The notes: generated by a model from the letters alone, not told the origin. DNA of 5,944 nt from Oscillospiraceae bacterium UBA6409 (GCA_002438575.1 DJPP01000055.1:1-5944); one strand, 5' to 3'; numbered from the stretch's first letter, positions 1 through 5,932 are shown. Numbers and translations are program-made.

Positions 1-212
1 TCCGCGTCGCCGTGGTGGGTCAGCCCCACATACACCTGCAAGCCCCGCTGGGCACACTCCTCCCGCAGGTTTTCATACACCTTCATGGACCCGCTGGCGA
101 TACAGCCCGTACCGGCACAGATCAGCACGTTCAGCGACGATCTGCTCCTCTCCAGCGCCTCCGCCGCCTGCTGGTGCATGGCGCGGAAGCCCTCCCGTGT
201 CAGCTTGCTCAT
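1..212 (-). CDS. NuoF/HydB-type NADH-binding flavoprotein subunit, N-terminal part only (runs off the window)
   Basis: The first 70 codons, read on the minus strand from ATG at 212-210, encode a thioredoxin-like [2Fe-2S] domain. It has a predicted helix (residues 1-25), a beta strand, then the motif CAGTGCIASGS with Cys32 and Cys37 spaced C-X4-C, followed by a KVYENLREE helix. This matches the N-terminal domain of the long NuoF/HydB proteins (about 600 residues in the family), which go on to carry FMN, NAD(H) and 4Fe-4S sites; those parts and the second Cys pair lie beyond the window. The start overlaps the stop of the NuoE-like gene as ATGA, so the two are translationally coupled. The CAGTGC motif differs from the GMGTCGIAAGAR-type motif I associate with the small HndB protein, so I favour NuoF/HydB. 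Whether the full enzyme is a bifurcating hydrogenase or a formate dehydrogenase cannot be seen here. Confidence 0.85.
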   Translation of the reverse strand, partial: MSKLTREGFRAMHQQAAEALERSRSSLNVLICAGTGCIASGSMKVYENLREECAQRGLQVYVGLTHHGDA

Positions 213-688
213 TCCGCCGCCTCCTTCCCGCGAATGGCCTCCAGCTCCGCCAGCGCCGTCTCCGGCGTCATCTTGGCGTACACCTCGCCGTCCACCGTCA
301 TCACCGGCGCCAGACCGCAGGCGCCCAGACAGGCCACCGTCTCCAGCGTGAATACGCCGTCGGCGCTGGTCCTGCGCTTGCCGTCCAGCTTCAGGTACTC
401 ATAGATGGCGTCGTAGATAGGCCCGGACTTCCGCACATGACAGGCTGTGCCGTCACAGACCTTGACGATGTGCTTTCCCTTGGGCTCCAGCGAAAAATTC
501 TCATAAAACGTGGCCACGCTGTACACCCGTGAGACGCTGATATGCAGCATATCCGCCACCAGCTCCATAGTCTCCTGACTCAGGTAGTTCTCCGACGCCT
601 GTATCTCCTGCAAGATGGCGATGAGCTTCGCGCTGTCGCAGTCGTGGGCCCTGACGATGGCCGCCGTCTTCTCCTGTTCCGATCTCAT
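209..688 (-). CDS. NuoE/HydC-type thioredoxin-like [2Fe-2S] subunit of an NAD(H)-linked hydrogenase or dehydrogenase
   Basis: This 159-residue protein is the usual length for the 24-kDa NuoE family. An N-terminal helical domain (about 1-70, with the family-typical SVSRVYSVATFYENFS at 51-66) precedes the thioredoxin-like fold. The four cluster ligands are all present: Cys78 and Cys83 in CDGTACHVRKS and Cys120 and Cys124 in CLGACGLAPV, the C-X4-C and C-X3-C pattern that binds one [2Fe-2S] cluster. Family members (HydC, HndA, NuoE) sit in soluble cytoplasmic complexes and pass electrons to or from the NuoF/HydB flavoprotein, whose gene follows with a 4-nt overlap. No other complex I genes are visible, so a soluble hydrogenase or formate dehydrogenase is more likely than respiratory complex I. 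The ATG at 688-686 is supported by AGGAGG 7 nt upstream. The gene has its own promoter and a Rex-like operator. Confidence 0.92.
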   Translation of the reverse strand: MRSEQEKTAAIVRAHDCDSAKLIAILQEIQASENYLSQETMELVADMLHISVSRVYSVATFYENFSLEPKGKHIVKVCDGTACHVRKSGPIYDAIYEYLKLDGKRRTSADGVFTLETVACLGACGLAPVMTVDGEVYAKMTPETALAELEAIRGKEAAE

Positions 689-695
689 GCTCTCT

Positions 696-701
696 CCTCC
701 T
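696..701 (-). promoter_or_regulatory. Ribosome binding site of the NuoE-like gene
   Basis: The minus strand reads AGGAGG, a perfect Shine-Dalgarno core, 7 nt before the ATG at 688. This fixes the start codon. Confidence 0.88.
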
Positions 702-730
702 AAAACGTGTTGAACGCTGTGCCGCTTAAC

Positions 731-748
731 CTGTTAATTTTCTAACAC
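731..748. promoter_or_regulatory. Rex-like redox operator
   Basis: The plus strand reads cTGTTAA-TTTT-CTAACAc. The established Rex consensus in Gram-positive bacteria is TTGTTAA-N4-TTAACAA; the inner 12 positions match except one (C for T), and the outermost base differs on both sides. The site lies about 9 nt downstream of the -10 element, near the predicted transcript start, where a bound repressor would block transcription. Rex releases DNA when the NADH/NAD+ ratio is high. Control of an NAD(H)-linked hydrogenase-type operon by Rex is well known in Firmicutes, which supports the call. A second overlapping inverted repeat, TTAAC-CT-GTTAA, lies at 726-737. Binding itself is inferred. Confidence 0.68.
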
Positions 749-757
749 TCCACCCGT

Positions 758-786
758 ACTGTACCATAGGCCCGCCCGCCTTGCAA
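758..786 (-). promoter_or_regulatory. Sigma-A-type promoter of the NuoE/NuoF-like operon
   Basis: On the minus strand the -35 element TTGCAA (786-781) and the -10 element TACAGT (763-758) are separated by exactly 17 nt. TGG just before the -10 provides an extended -10 (TATGGTACAGT overall). Each hexamer matches the consensus at 4 of 6 positions. The expected transcript start is near 751, giving a leader of about 60 nt before the ATG at 688. The Rex-like operator follows immediately. Confidence 0.7.
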
Positions 787-913
787 CAGCAAAAGAGGGA
801 AAATTCTCACCGTGCGAACTTTTCTCCATCCTGCACAAAAACGCTCCCCCTTTTTTGCCTTAAACGGCAAAAAGCAAGAGGGCATAACTTTTTTTCATGG
901 CTTCGACAGCATA

Positions 914-949
914 AGTGCCCCCGCAGGCCCATGGGCCTGCGGGGGCACT
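914..949 (-). terminator. Perfect 36-nt palindrome, probable hairpin terminator of the Pip operon
   Basis: The two 18-nt arms are exact reverse complements (AGTGCCCCCGCAGGCC before a central CATG, then its complement). They form a very stable GC-rich stem of about 16 pairs with a 4-nt loop. It begins 6 nt after the TAA of the second Pip gene, as expected for a terminator or a 3' end that protects mRNA. It is not followed by a U-tract on either strand: the minus strand continues TATGCTGTCG. It is therefore a U-less hairpin, a protein-binding palindrome or an intergenic repeat rather than a textbook intrinsic terminator. Confidence 0.5.
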
Positions 950-955
950 CTCTGT

Positions 956-3049
956 TTACATGATACCGGACTTTTCCTTGCTGGCGGCGATGGCCGCGTT
1001 CAGCCTTCGGGCCGGGTAGTACACCAGCAGGCCGAACGCCGTGAACAACGCACACATTCCCAGCAGCACCAGCGCGCAGCGCAGGTATGTACTGCCGTAC
1101 ATTCCGCCCACCGTCTCCCGGATCATATCCATGCCGTAGTGGAAGGGCATGAAGGGATACAGGGTCTGGAACAGCTGCGGCAGCACGTGCACCGGGTATG
1201 AACCGCCGGACCCGGCCACCTGAATGACCATGATAATGACCGACAGCGCCATGCCCACGTTGTCCAGGGCGTACACCAGCGCGTAGTTCATGCTGGCGAA
1301 GTTCAGCGAGCACAGGCAGCAGGCCAGCACGAACAGCGCCGGCTCCGCCGTCTCCATCCCCACGAAGTACAGGCACCCGAAGGCCGTCACCAGCGCCTGG
1401 GCCATGGCCATCAGGAAGAAGGTAAGGAACCGCCCGAAATAGCGCTCCGCCGCCCGGCACCCGGCAAATTCCGGCTGCGTCACCGGCACCTTCAGCATCA
1501 CGGCGGTCAGCAGACTACCCACAAACAGCGCCAGCATGACGTAATAGGGCGACATGGCCGCGCCGTAGTCCTTGATCTCATAGATGATCTCCGTGTTCAG
1601 CTGCACCGGCGAGCTGAGGTAGTCCGCCATGCTGTCGGCATCGCTGCTCTCCATCAGCTCCGTAAAGCGCTTGAAGGCTTCGCTCTCCGTCACCCGGCAC
1701 ACATCGTCCTCGATGTCCGCCAGATACGTCTCCACCGTGTTGGCCAGGGTGATACCCGCGTCCAGCGTAGGCTGCACGGTGGTCATGGCGTCGGCGTAGC
1801 TGTTCAGCGTGCCGGACACCTCGCCCAGGCTGCCGCCCACAGCCCCCAGCAGCTGCTGGACGGACCGCAGCGTGGTCTGGGCCTGGGCCCCGGTGGTGTG
1901 CAGGTATTCGTTGACCTCCTTATTGGTCCGTACCGCCACCGCCAGCAGCTCCTGCCGCACCTGATGCAGCATATCCAGCACCGGTCCCTGTAGGGCCGAC
2001 GGCTCCAGCGTATCCACCAGCGCGTCCAGCGCCTCCAGATCGGCGATGGCCGTCTCCAGCTGTGCCTTCACCGCCTCGTCCTCTGTGGCCGCCAGCTGGG
2101 CCTCCAGCGCGGCGACGGCCGCCTGTATCTTCCGGTGCAGGTCCGCCTTCAGCGCCTCGTCGGCGGCAGAGGTATCCATACCCCGCAGGGCCTCCTCGAT
2201 ATCGCCCAGCACCTTATCCGTGTTGTTCAGCACCGTCAGCAGATCGCTGTACGCCGTGTCCGCCGCGTTCAGGCCCGTGTTGATGAGCTGCACCGTGCTG
2301 CCCGCCGCCGCGTCGGCGTCCTCCACCGTCCCCCGGGCGTCCGCAATGGTCACGGACGCCGCGGCCAGCAGGCCGTCCGCCCCGTTCATCACGTCCTTCA
2401 GCGACAGCAGCACCTGCTGTAGCTGCGCCATCTCCTGCCGCGCCCCGGTCAGCTTGTCCATAATGCCGTCCGCCAGCGCCTCCGAATCCAGCCCCATGGC
2501 CTTGAACACGGAGCCCGCCGTGGTCAGCGCCTCGGCAGCCTTGCCAATGACCGTGGTGTTGATCTGCTCCTGCACGGCGGTCTTGGCCTTGCTGGTGATC
2601 TTGGGGGCGATGGCGTTCTTCTTCTCGTTCTCGTAATACTGTATCTGCGGGTGGCGCAGGTCGCCGGACAGGATGCTCACAAAATCCTCGGTAAATTCCT
2701 CCGGCACGATCAGCGCCGCGTAGTAGTCGCCGGACTCCACCCCGTCCAGGGCCTCCGCCCGGCTGTCCACGAACACCCAGCCCATCTGGTCGTTGCTCTC
2801 CAGTCCCTGGAGCACCAGCGCCCCGATGTTCACCTCCAGGCCCAGCACCTCGCAGCCCGCGTCCTCGCTGGCCACCGCCACGCTGATGCGGCTGGTGGAC
2901 GCCGTACCGTAAGGATCCCAGTTGGACAGGATGTTGAACCAGGCGTACAGGCACGGCACCAGGCACAATCCCAGCAGCACCACCACCGCCACCACACTGG
3001 CCGTCAGCCGCCGCCAGTCGGCGCGAAAGATATTCCAGATGTTCTTCAT
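956..3049 (-). CDS. YhgE/Pip-family membrane protein, second paralogue (697 residues)
   Basis: The layout is that of the YhgE/Pip (phage infection protein) family, related to ABC-2 type permeases. A cytoplasmic MKNIWNIFRADWRR start leads into TM1 (about 17-38, ending LVPCLYAWFNI). The family motif NWDPYG (43-48) follows, then an extracytoplasmic domain with VESGDYYAA (104-112) and YYENEKKNAIAPKIT (138-152). A long helical, Ala/Leu/Glu-rich region spans about 155-450. The C-terminal module begins with DYGAAMSPYY (494-503) and has about five TM segments (near 500-519, 541-563, 570-592, 598-613, 655-677), with ERYFGRF (535-541), AGSGGSYPV (612-620) and PFHYGMDMIRE (635-645). The N-terminus should be inside and the large domain outside. 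Lactococcal Pip is a phage c2 receptor; the normal role of the family is unknown, and no ATPase gene is present. The ATG overlaps the stop of the upstream gene by 4 nt. TM4 carries a Cys cluster (CCLC, 577-580) absent from the paralogue. Confidence 0.9.
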   Translation of the reverse strand: MKNIWNIFRADWRRLTASVVAVVVLLGLCLVPCLYAWFNILSNWDPYGTASTSRISVAVASEDAGCEVLGLEVNIGALVLQGLESNDQMGWVFVDSRAEALDGVESGDYYAALIVPEEFTEDFVSILSGDLRHPQIQYYENEKKNAIAPKITSKAKTAVQEQINTTVIGKAAEALTTAGSVFKAMGLDSEALADGIMDKLTGARQEMAQLQQVLLSLKDVMNGADGLLAAASVTIADARGTVEDADAAAGSTVQLINTGLNAADTAYSDLLTVLNNTDKVLGDIEEALRGMDTSAADEALKADLHRKIQAAVAALEAQLAATEDEAVKAQLETAIADLEALDALVDTLEPSALQGPVLDMLHQVRQELLAVAVRTNKEVNEYLHTTGAQAQTTLRSVQQLLGAVGGSLGEVSGTLNSYADAMTTVQPTLDAGITLANTVETYLADIEDDVCRVTESEAFKRFTELMESSDADSMADYLSSPVQLNTEIIYEIKDYGAAMSPYYVMLALFVGSLLTAVMLKVPVTQPEFAGCRAAERYFGRFLTFFLMAMAQALVTAFGCLYFVGMETAEPALFVLACCLCSLNFASMNYALVYALDNVGMALSVIIMVIQVAGSGGSYPVHVLPQLFQTLYPFMPFHYGMDMIRETVGGMYGSTYLRCALVLLGMCALFTAFGLLVYYPARRLNAAIAASKEKSGIM
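2714..2740. repeat. 27-nt exact repeat shared by the two Pip genes, copy 1
   Basis: This stretch is identical to 5525-5551 and encodes the shared VESGDYYAA motif. At matched offsets the same gene pair also shares 14-nt blocks at 2913-2926 and 5721-5734 (over the WDPYG region) and at 2939-2952 and 5747-5760 (LYAW region). The identity reflects paralogy under strong constraint, or local gene conversion. Confidence 0.8.
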
Positions 3050-3777
3050 CGGTCCACCTGCCCTTCCCGGCTCTCCGCCGCACCGCGCCGCAGATCGTCG
3101 GACAGCCCCTGTATCGCCCGGGTCAGCGCGTCCAGATCGGACGCCAGCTTCTCCGGATCCTCCAGCAGCCGTTCCAGCACCCGCGCGCCGCTGTATACCG
3201 GCGCGGCAGGCGTCGGCGCGCTGTCCGCCTGCGGCGCTCCGCCGTGCACCTCCCGCAGGATCTCGTCCACGGAATACATCTCAGCCGCCGGCGCTTCCGA
3301 TACCTCTTTGACCGGCGTCTCCTCCGCAGGTGCCGGGGATATCTCCTTTGCCGCCGGTGTCCCCTCCGCAGGTGCCGCTTCCGCCGCCTCCGGCTCCGGC
3401 GTCTCCCGCGTCTCCCGGACGCCGTGGTGCAGCAGCAGGCCCACCCGGGGCACCTTGGGCAGCTCCGGCAGCTCTAACAGCGCACCCAGGCTCTCCTGCT
3501 CCATTTGGGTAATGTTCTCCAGCTTCTTTTGCAGCTCATAGTCCGCGTACTCCACGGCGATCAGATACGCCGCCACCGCGAACATGGACAGTATCCACAG
3601 CATCAGGGTGAACACCTTGTTCCCCTCCGCCAGAAACATCAGCAGCATCAATCCCAGCGTCACCGCCAGCAGCATCCGCATACCGATGCGTATGCGCCGC
3701 CGGTTGTTCCGGTGCAGGGTGCTGACCTCCTCCAGCAGGCGGTCATACAGCTCCTGATAGTCCCGTTCTCTTGTCAT
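3046..3777 (-). CDS. Small two-helix membrane protein between the Pip paralogues, unknown function
   Basis: I do not recognise this 243-residue protein. What can be seen: an N-terminal amphipathic helix (about 3-23), a basic patch HRNNRRRIR (22-30), and a membrane hairpin with TM segments near 31-49 and 55-76. A charged helix follows (77-104), then a Pro/Ala/Glu-rich linker (about 121-166) with an imperfect internal repeat (APAEGTPAAKEIS at 135-147, APAEETPVKEVS at 149-160). After it come a compact motif YSVDEILREVHGG (168-180) and a C-terminal helical segment (about 197-232). The basic patch next to TM1 predicts both ends in the cytoplasm, so it would present an acidic tail there. The ATG at 3777 has AGGGAGG 9 nt upstream, directly after the stop of the first Pip gene, and its own stop overlaps the second Pip start. 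Its position makes a partner or adaptor role for the Pip proteins likely, by inference only. Confidence 0.85.
   Translation of the reverse strand: MTRERDYQELYDRLLEEVSTLHRNNRRRIRIGMRMLLAVTLGLMLLMFLAEGNKVFTLMLWILSMFAVAAYLIAVEYADYELQKKLENITQMEQESLGALLELPELPKVPRVGLLLHHGVRETRETPEPEAAEAAPAEGTPAAKEISPAPAEETPVKEVSEAPAAEMYSVDEILREVHGGAPQADSAPTPAAPVYSGARVLERLLEDPEKLASDLDALTRAIQGLSDDLRRGAAESREGQVDR
3306..3377. repeat. Imperfect tandem repeat inside the linker of the small membrane protein
   Basis: Two units of about 30 nt start at 3306 and 3346. Each ends with the identical 15-mer cctccgcaggtgccg (3321-3335 and 3363-3377, period 42 nt), and the 5' halves differ by a small indel and a few substitutions. 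They encode the repeated APAE-TP-KE-S segments. The pattern suggests in-frame duplication in a disordered linker. Confidence 0.7.
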
Positions 3778-3786
3778 CGGTCAACA

Positions 3787-3793
3787 CCTCCCT
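3787..3793 (-). promoter_or_regulatory. Ribosome binding site of the small membrane protein gene
   Basis: AGGGAGG on the minus strand directly follows the TGA (3796-3794) of the first Pip gene and lies 9 nt before the ATG at 3777. Terminating ribosomes would be placed on it, so coupling is likely. An in-frame TGA just before CCG-ATG excludes a longer protein. Confidence 0.82.
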
Positions 3794-5857
3794 TCACAGC
3801 AGCTCCGTCTCCTCCAGCTTCTCCTCCATAAAGCGGTTCAGTCCCATGAAGGGCCGCCGCACCAGCAGGCCGATCAGCAGCGCCGCCGCGGCGAACAGCA
3901 GCAGGAAGCCGATCTGCTGCCAGTAGTAATTCCCGTACATCCCGCAGATGCACTCGCGCATGGCGTCGATAGCGTAGGGGAAGGGGAAGAAGCGATAGAT
4001 CTTCTGGTAAATGGCCGGCAGCAGCTCGATAGGGAATGTGCCGGAGGAGCCTGCGATCTGCATGACCATGATGACCACCACGATGGCCTTGCCCACGTCG
4101 CCGAAGGAGATGGCCAGGGAATAGATCAGCAGGCTGAACGTAAAGGCCGTCAGCGCGCCGGTGAGATACAGCATCCCCAGGTGCAGGCACTGGACCTTCA
4201 GTATGTACAGGTCGCCGGTTACGATGACCGCCGCCTGTATCTGGCTCAGCACGAAGAAAAACAGGTACCGCCCGAAGTACAGCTCCGCCGGCTTCGGGTC
4301 GATCAGGCCCTCCGTCCGGGCGTGTATCTTGATGAGGGACGACAATATCACGCCGCCCACCCAGATAGCCAGCACCGTGTAGAAGGGCGTCATGGCCGAG
4401 CCGTAGTTGGCAATGGGATACACCGCATTCACGCTGGTCTGCACCATCTCCGGGAAATACTGGCCGTACACCGCCGGGTCGCCGCCCAGAATGTCCACCA
4501 GCGTATCCATATATTCGTCCGCGGTCAGGCCCTCCAGCTCGTCTATGGTGCTCTCCAGCGAGGTCAGCAGCTTCTCCGTGGCCGGGCGCAGCAGCGCCAT
4601 GGTGTCGCCCACGGCGTCAGCGGTCTCCGCCAGCGCGGTCTTCATGGTCTTGGCGTCTCCAGCCAGCGCAGCCATGCCCTCCATGGTGTCCGCCACCTGA
4701 CCGGCCACGGTGTCCAGCTCCTTTTGCAGTGCCTTGGAGGTCACAGGGATCCTATCCACCATCGTCCGGATGGACTTCACCAGCGCGTCGCAGTCCGCCA
4801 GCAGGTCGGCAGAATCCGGACTCTCCGCCAGTGCCCGCAGCTGCTTTGCCGTCTTGCGGCACTCCGCCGCCGTCTGCCGCGCCGCCTCCGCCTGGGTCTT
4901 GCCCGCCTCCGTGCCGGAGGCCTCCAGCCCCGCCGCCCACGTTTCCAGCGCGTCGGCGGTCTTGTCCATGGTATCCGCCGCCTCCAGCAGCTTCTGCTGC
5001 GTCTCCTCCTGGTCCGGCGCATTCTCAATGGCGCTGTTCAGTCGGTCCAGCGCCCGTTCCACCCGGGCCAGGGCCGTGTTCAGCTGCAGCTGTATCTCCG
5101 CCGCCGTCTGCTGCAGCTGTGCGCCGTCCGGCAGGTTCTTGTTGATATTGGCCACGGCCGCCTCCAGTGCCGCCGCGCTGCTCTCCGACACGCCGCTGCC
5201 GCCCGCCGCCTCAAAGGCGTCCATCATCCGCCCGCAGGCGTGCAGCAGGTCCTGGGCCTGGTACAGCACGCCCTTCACCGCCGCCTCCGGGTCGTCGGCG
5301 GTCAGGTCCGCCGCCAGCAGATTGCTCTGCTCCATGATGCCGCCGATGACCACCTCCAGATAGTTTTCACTGATGGAGCGCTTCAGCGTCTCCACCGCCG
5401 TGTCGGTGATCTTGGTGGCCACGGCGTTCTTCTTGGCGTTTTCGTAGTAGGTGATGGCCGGCTTGCCGGTCCAGTCCGTCAGCATCCGGTACATATTCCG
5501 GCTGAACTGCTTGTCGATGACCACCGCCGCGTAGTAGTCGCCGGACTCCACGCCGCCCTTGGCCTCCTCCTCGGTGTCCACGATGACCCAGTTGATGGAC
5601 GTAGCCTCCCGCAGGTCGGCCACCACGTCGTCGCCCTTGTTCTCGTAGGTGCCGTCCGCGTCGGTATAGCCCTCGTCCAGCGACGCCACCGCGATGGATA
5701 TCCCCCCGGTATTGCCGTAGGGATCCCAGTTGGAGTAGATATTCAGCCAGGCGTACAGGCTGGGCAGCAGGGCGATGGCGACCACCACCACGCAGGCGAA
5801 AAAGCACTTGCTCAGCGTCCGTATATCGGTTTTGAATACCGTCCAGATATTACGCAT
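3794..5857 (-). CDS. YhgE/Pip-family membrane protein, first paralogue (687 residues)
   Basis: This is a full-length YhgE/Pip-family protein and the first gene of the cassette. MRNIWTVFKTDIRTLSK leads into TM1 (about 18-38, ending LLPSLYAWLNI), then NWDPYG (43-48). The outer domain has VESGDYYAA (103-111) and YYENAKKNAVATKIT (137-151). Residues about 155-445 are long, Ala-rich and mostly helical, probably coiled coil, and match the second paralogue poorly. The C-terminal module starts at NYGSAMTPFY (484-493) and has about five TM segments (near 490-509, 530-552, 560-583, 588-604, 647-667), with ELYFGRY (525-531), AGSSGTFPIELLP (602-614) and PFPYAIDAMRE (625-635). The end is a short acidic cytoplasmic tail. 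The family is linked to phage adsorption (lactococcal Pip) and resembles ABC-2 permeases, but transport is unproven and no ATPase is encoded nearby. The start is supported by the family-typical N-terminus and AAGGAGG 4 nt upstream. Confidence 0.91.
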   Translation of the reverse strand: MRNIWTVFKTDIRTLSKCFFACVVVVAIALLPSLYAWLNIYSNWDPYGNTGGISIAVASLDEGYTDADGTYENKGDDVVADLREATSINWVIVDTEEEAKGGVESGDYYAAVVIDKQFSRNMYRMLTDWTGKPAITYYENAKKNAVATKITDTAVETLKRSISENYLEVVIGGIMEQSNLLAADLTADDPEAAVKGVLYQAQDLLHACGRMMDAFEAAGGSGVSESSAAALEAAVANINKNLPDGAQLQQTAAEIQLQLNTALARVERALDRLNSAIENAPDQEETQQKLLEAADTMDKTADALETWAAGLEASGTEAGKTQAEAARQTAAECRKTAKQLRALAESPDSADLLADCDALVKSIRTMVDRIPVTSKALQKELDTVAGQVADTMEGMAALAGDAKTMKTALAETADAVGDTMALLRPATEKLLTSLESTIDELEGLTADEYMDTLVDILGGDPAVYGQYFPEMVQTSVNAVYPIANYGSAMTPFYTVLAIWVGGVILSSLIKIHARTEGLIDPKPAELYFGRYLFFFVLSQIQAAVIVTGDLYILKVQCLHLGMLYLTGALTAFTFSLLIYSLAISFGDVGKAIVVVIMVMQIAGSSGTFPIELLPAIYQKIYRFFPFPYAIDAMRECICGMYGNYYWQQIGFLLLFAAAALLIGLLVRRPFMGLNRFMEEKLEETELL
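5525..5551. repeat. 27-nt exact repeat shared by the two Pip genes, copy 2
   Basis: This is identical to 2714-2740, in the same reading frame, and encodes VESGDYYAA. Exact identity over 27 nt, including third codon positions, stands out against the divergence of most of the two genes. Confidence 0.8.
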
Positions 5858-5861
5858 ACTG

Positions 5862-5868
5862 CCTCCTT
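5862..5868 (-). promoter_or_regulatory. Ribosome binding site of the first Pip gene
   Basis: AAGGAGG on the minus strand lies 4 nt before the ATG at 5857, slightly closer than usual. It supports the annotated start. A GC-rich hairpin sits just upstream and might affect access to it. Confidence 0.82.
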
Positions 5869-5870
5869 AC

Positions 5871-5886
5871 GCGCGGCACGCCGCGC
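5871..5886 (-). promoter_or_regulatory. GC-rich hairpin in the leader of the Pip operon
   Basis: GCGCGG, a 4-nt loop and CCGCGC form a perfect 6-pair stem. It ends 2 nt before the AAGGAGG site (one flanking base, then one A). It could tune translation or mRNA stability, but the sequence alone does not show a function. Confidence 0.45.
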
Positions 5887-5926
5887 TGTATATAAAGCTG
5901 TCGTTAACAATAGTGTATCAGTATGT

Positions 5927-5932
5927 ATTATA
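5927..5932 (-). promoter_or_regulatory. Probable -10 element of the Pip operon promoter
   Basis: The minus strand reads CTG-TATAAT, a perfect -10 hexamer about 70 nt before the first Pip start, in an A/T-rich patch of otherwise GC-rich DNA. The expected -35 element falls just outside the window, so the promoter cannot be completed. The hexamer lies inside an 11-nt palindrome, TGTATTATACA (5924-5934), a possible operator. Confidence 0.5.

Larger units (their letters stand above)
689..955. other. Intergenic region between the Pip cassette and the redox operon
   Basis: This 267-nt gap is the largest gene-free stretch in the window. From high to low coordinates it holds the 36-nt palindrome (949-914), an A/T-rich segment with two mutually exclusive weak hairpins (about 896-851), a segment without recognisable signals (850-787), the promoter (786-758), the Rex-like site (748-731) and the ribosome site (701-696). 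I see no convincing gene in it on either strand. Confidence 0.75.

Noticed and set aside
860..898. Tiny minus-strand frame of 12 codons, MKKSYALLLFAV then stop, resembling the beginning of a signal peptide
   Set aside because: There is no Shine-Dalgarno site before it and the A-rich and T-rich runs explain it. It could be a relic of a lost lipoprotein gene, but one short frame does not show that.
807..1460. Long minus-strand open frame of 217 codons over the end of the second Pip gene and the intergenic region
   Set aside because: It overlaps the well-supported Pip frame, has Gly/Arg/Ala-rich composition typical of a frame-shifted GC-rich shadow, and reads through the palindrome.
2046..2636. 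Long plus-strand open frame of 196 codons opposite the second Pip gene
   Set aside because: Ser/Ala-rich antisense shadow of an Ala/Leu-rich coiled-coil coding region, with no ribosome site or recognisable motifs.
2651..3541. Plus-strand open frame of 296 codons opposite the small protein and the second Pip start
   Set aside because: It spans two oppositely coded genes and has the Arg/Ser/Ala/His-rich content of a complementary frame in GC-rich DNA.
4710..5363. Plus-strand open frame of 217 codons opposite the middle of the first Pip gene
   Set aside because: Ser/Ala-rich mirror of the helical region, without initiation signals.
956..5857. Reading the cassette as an ABC transporter or a type VII secretion locus (EsaA/YueB proteins contain a Pip-like module)
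   Set aside because: No ATPase Walker motifs and no other secretion components are visible, and the proteins are shorter than EsaA. Only relatedness to the ABC-2 membrane fold can be stated.
956..5857. Prophage or phage-defence island suggested by the name phage infection protein
   Set aside because: No integrase, structural phage gene, attachment site or defence nuclease is seen. The family name reflects a receptor role in Lactococcus, not a phage origin.
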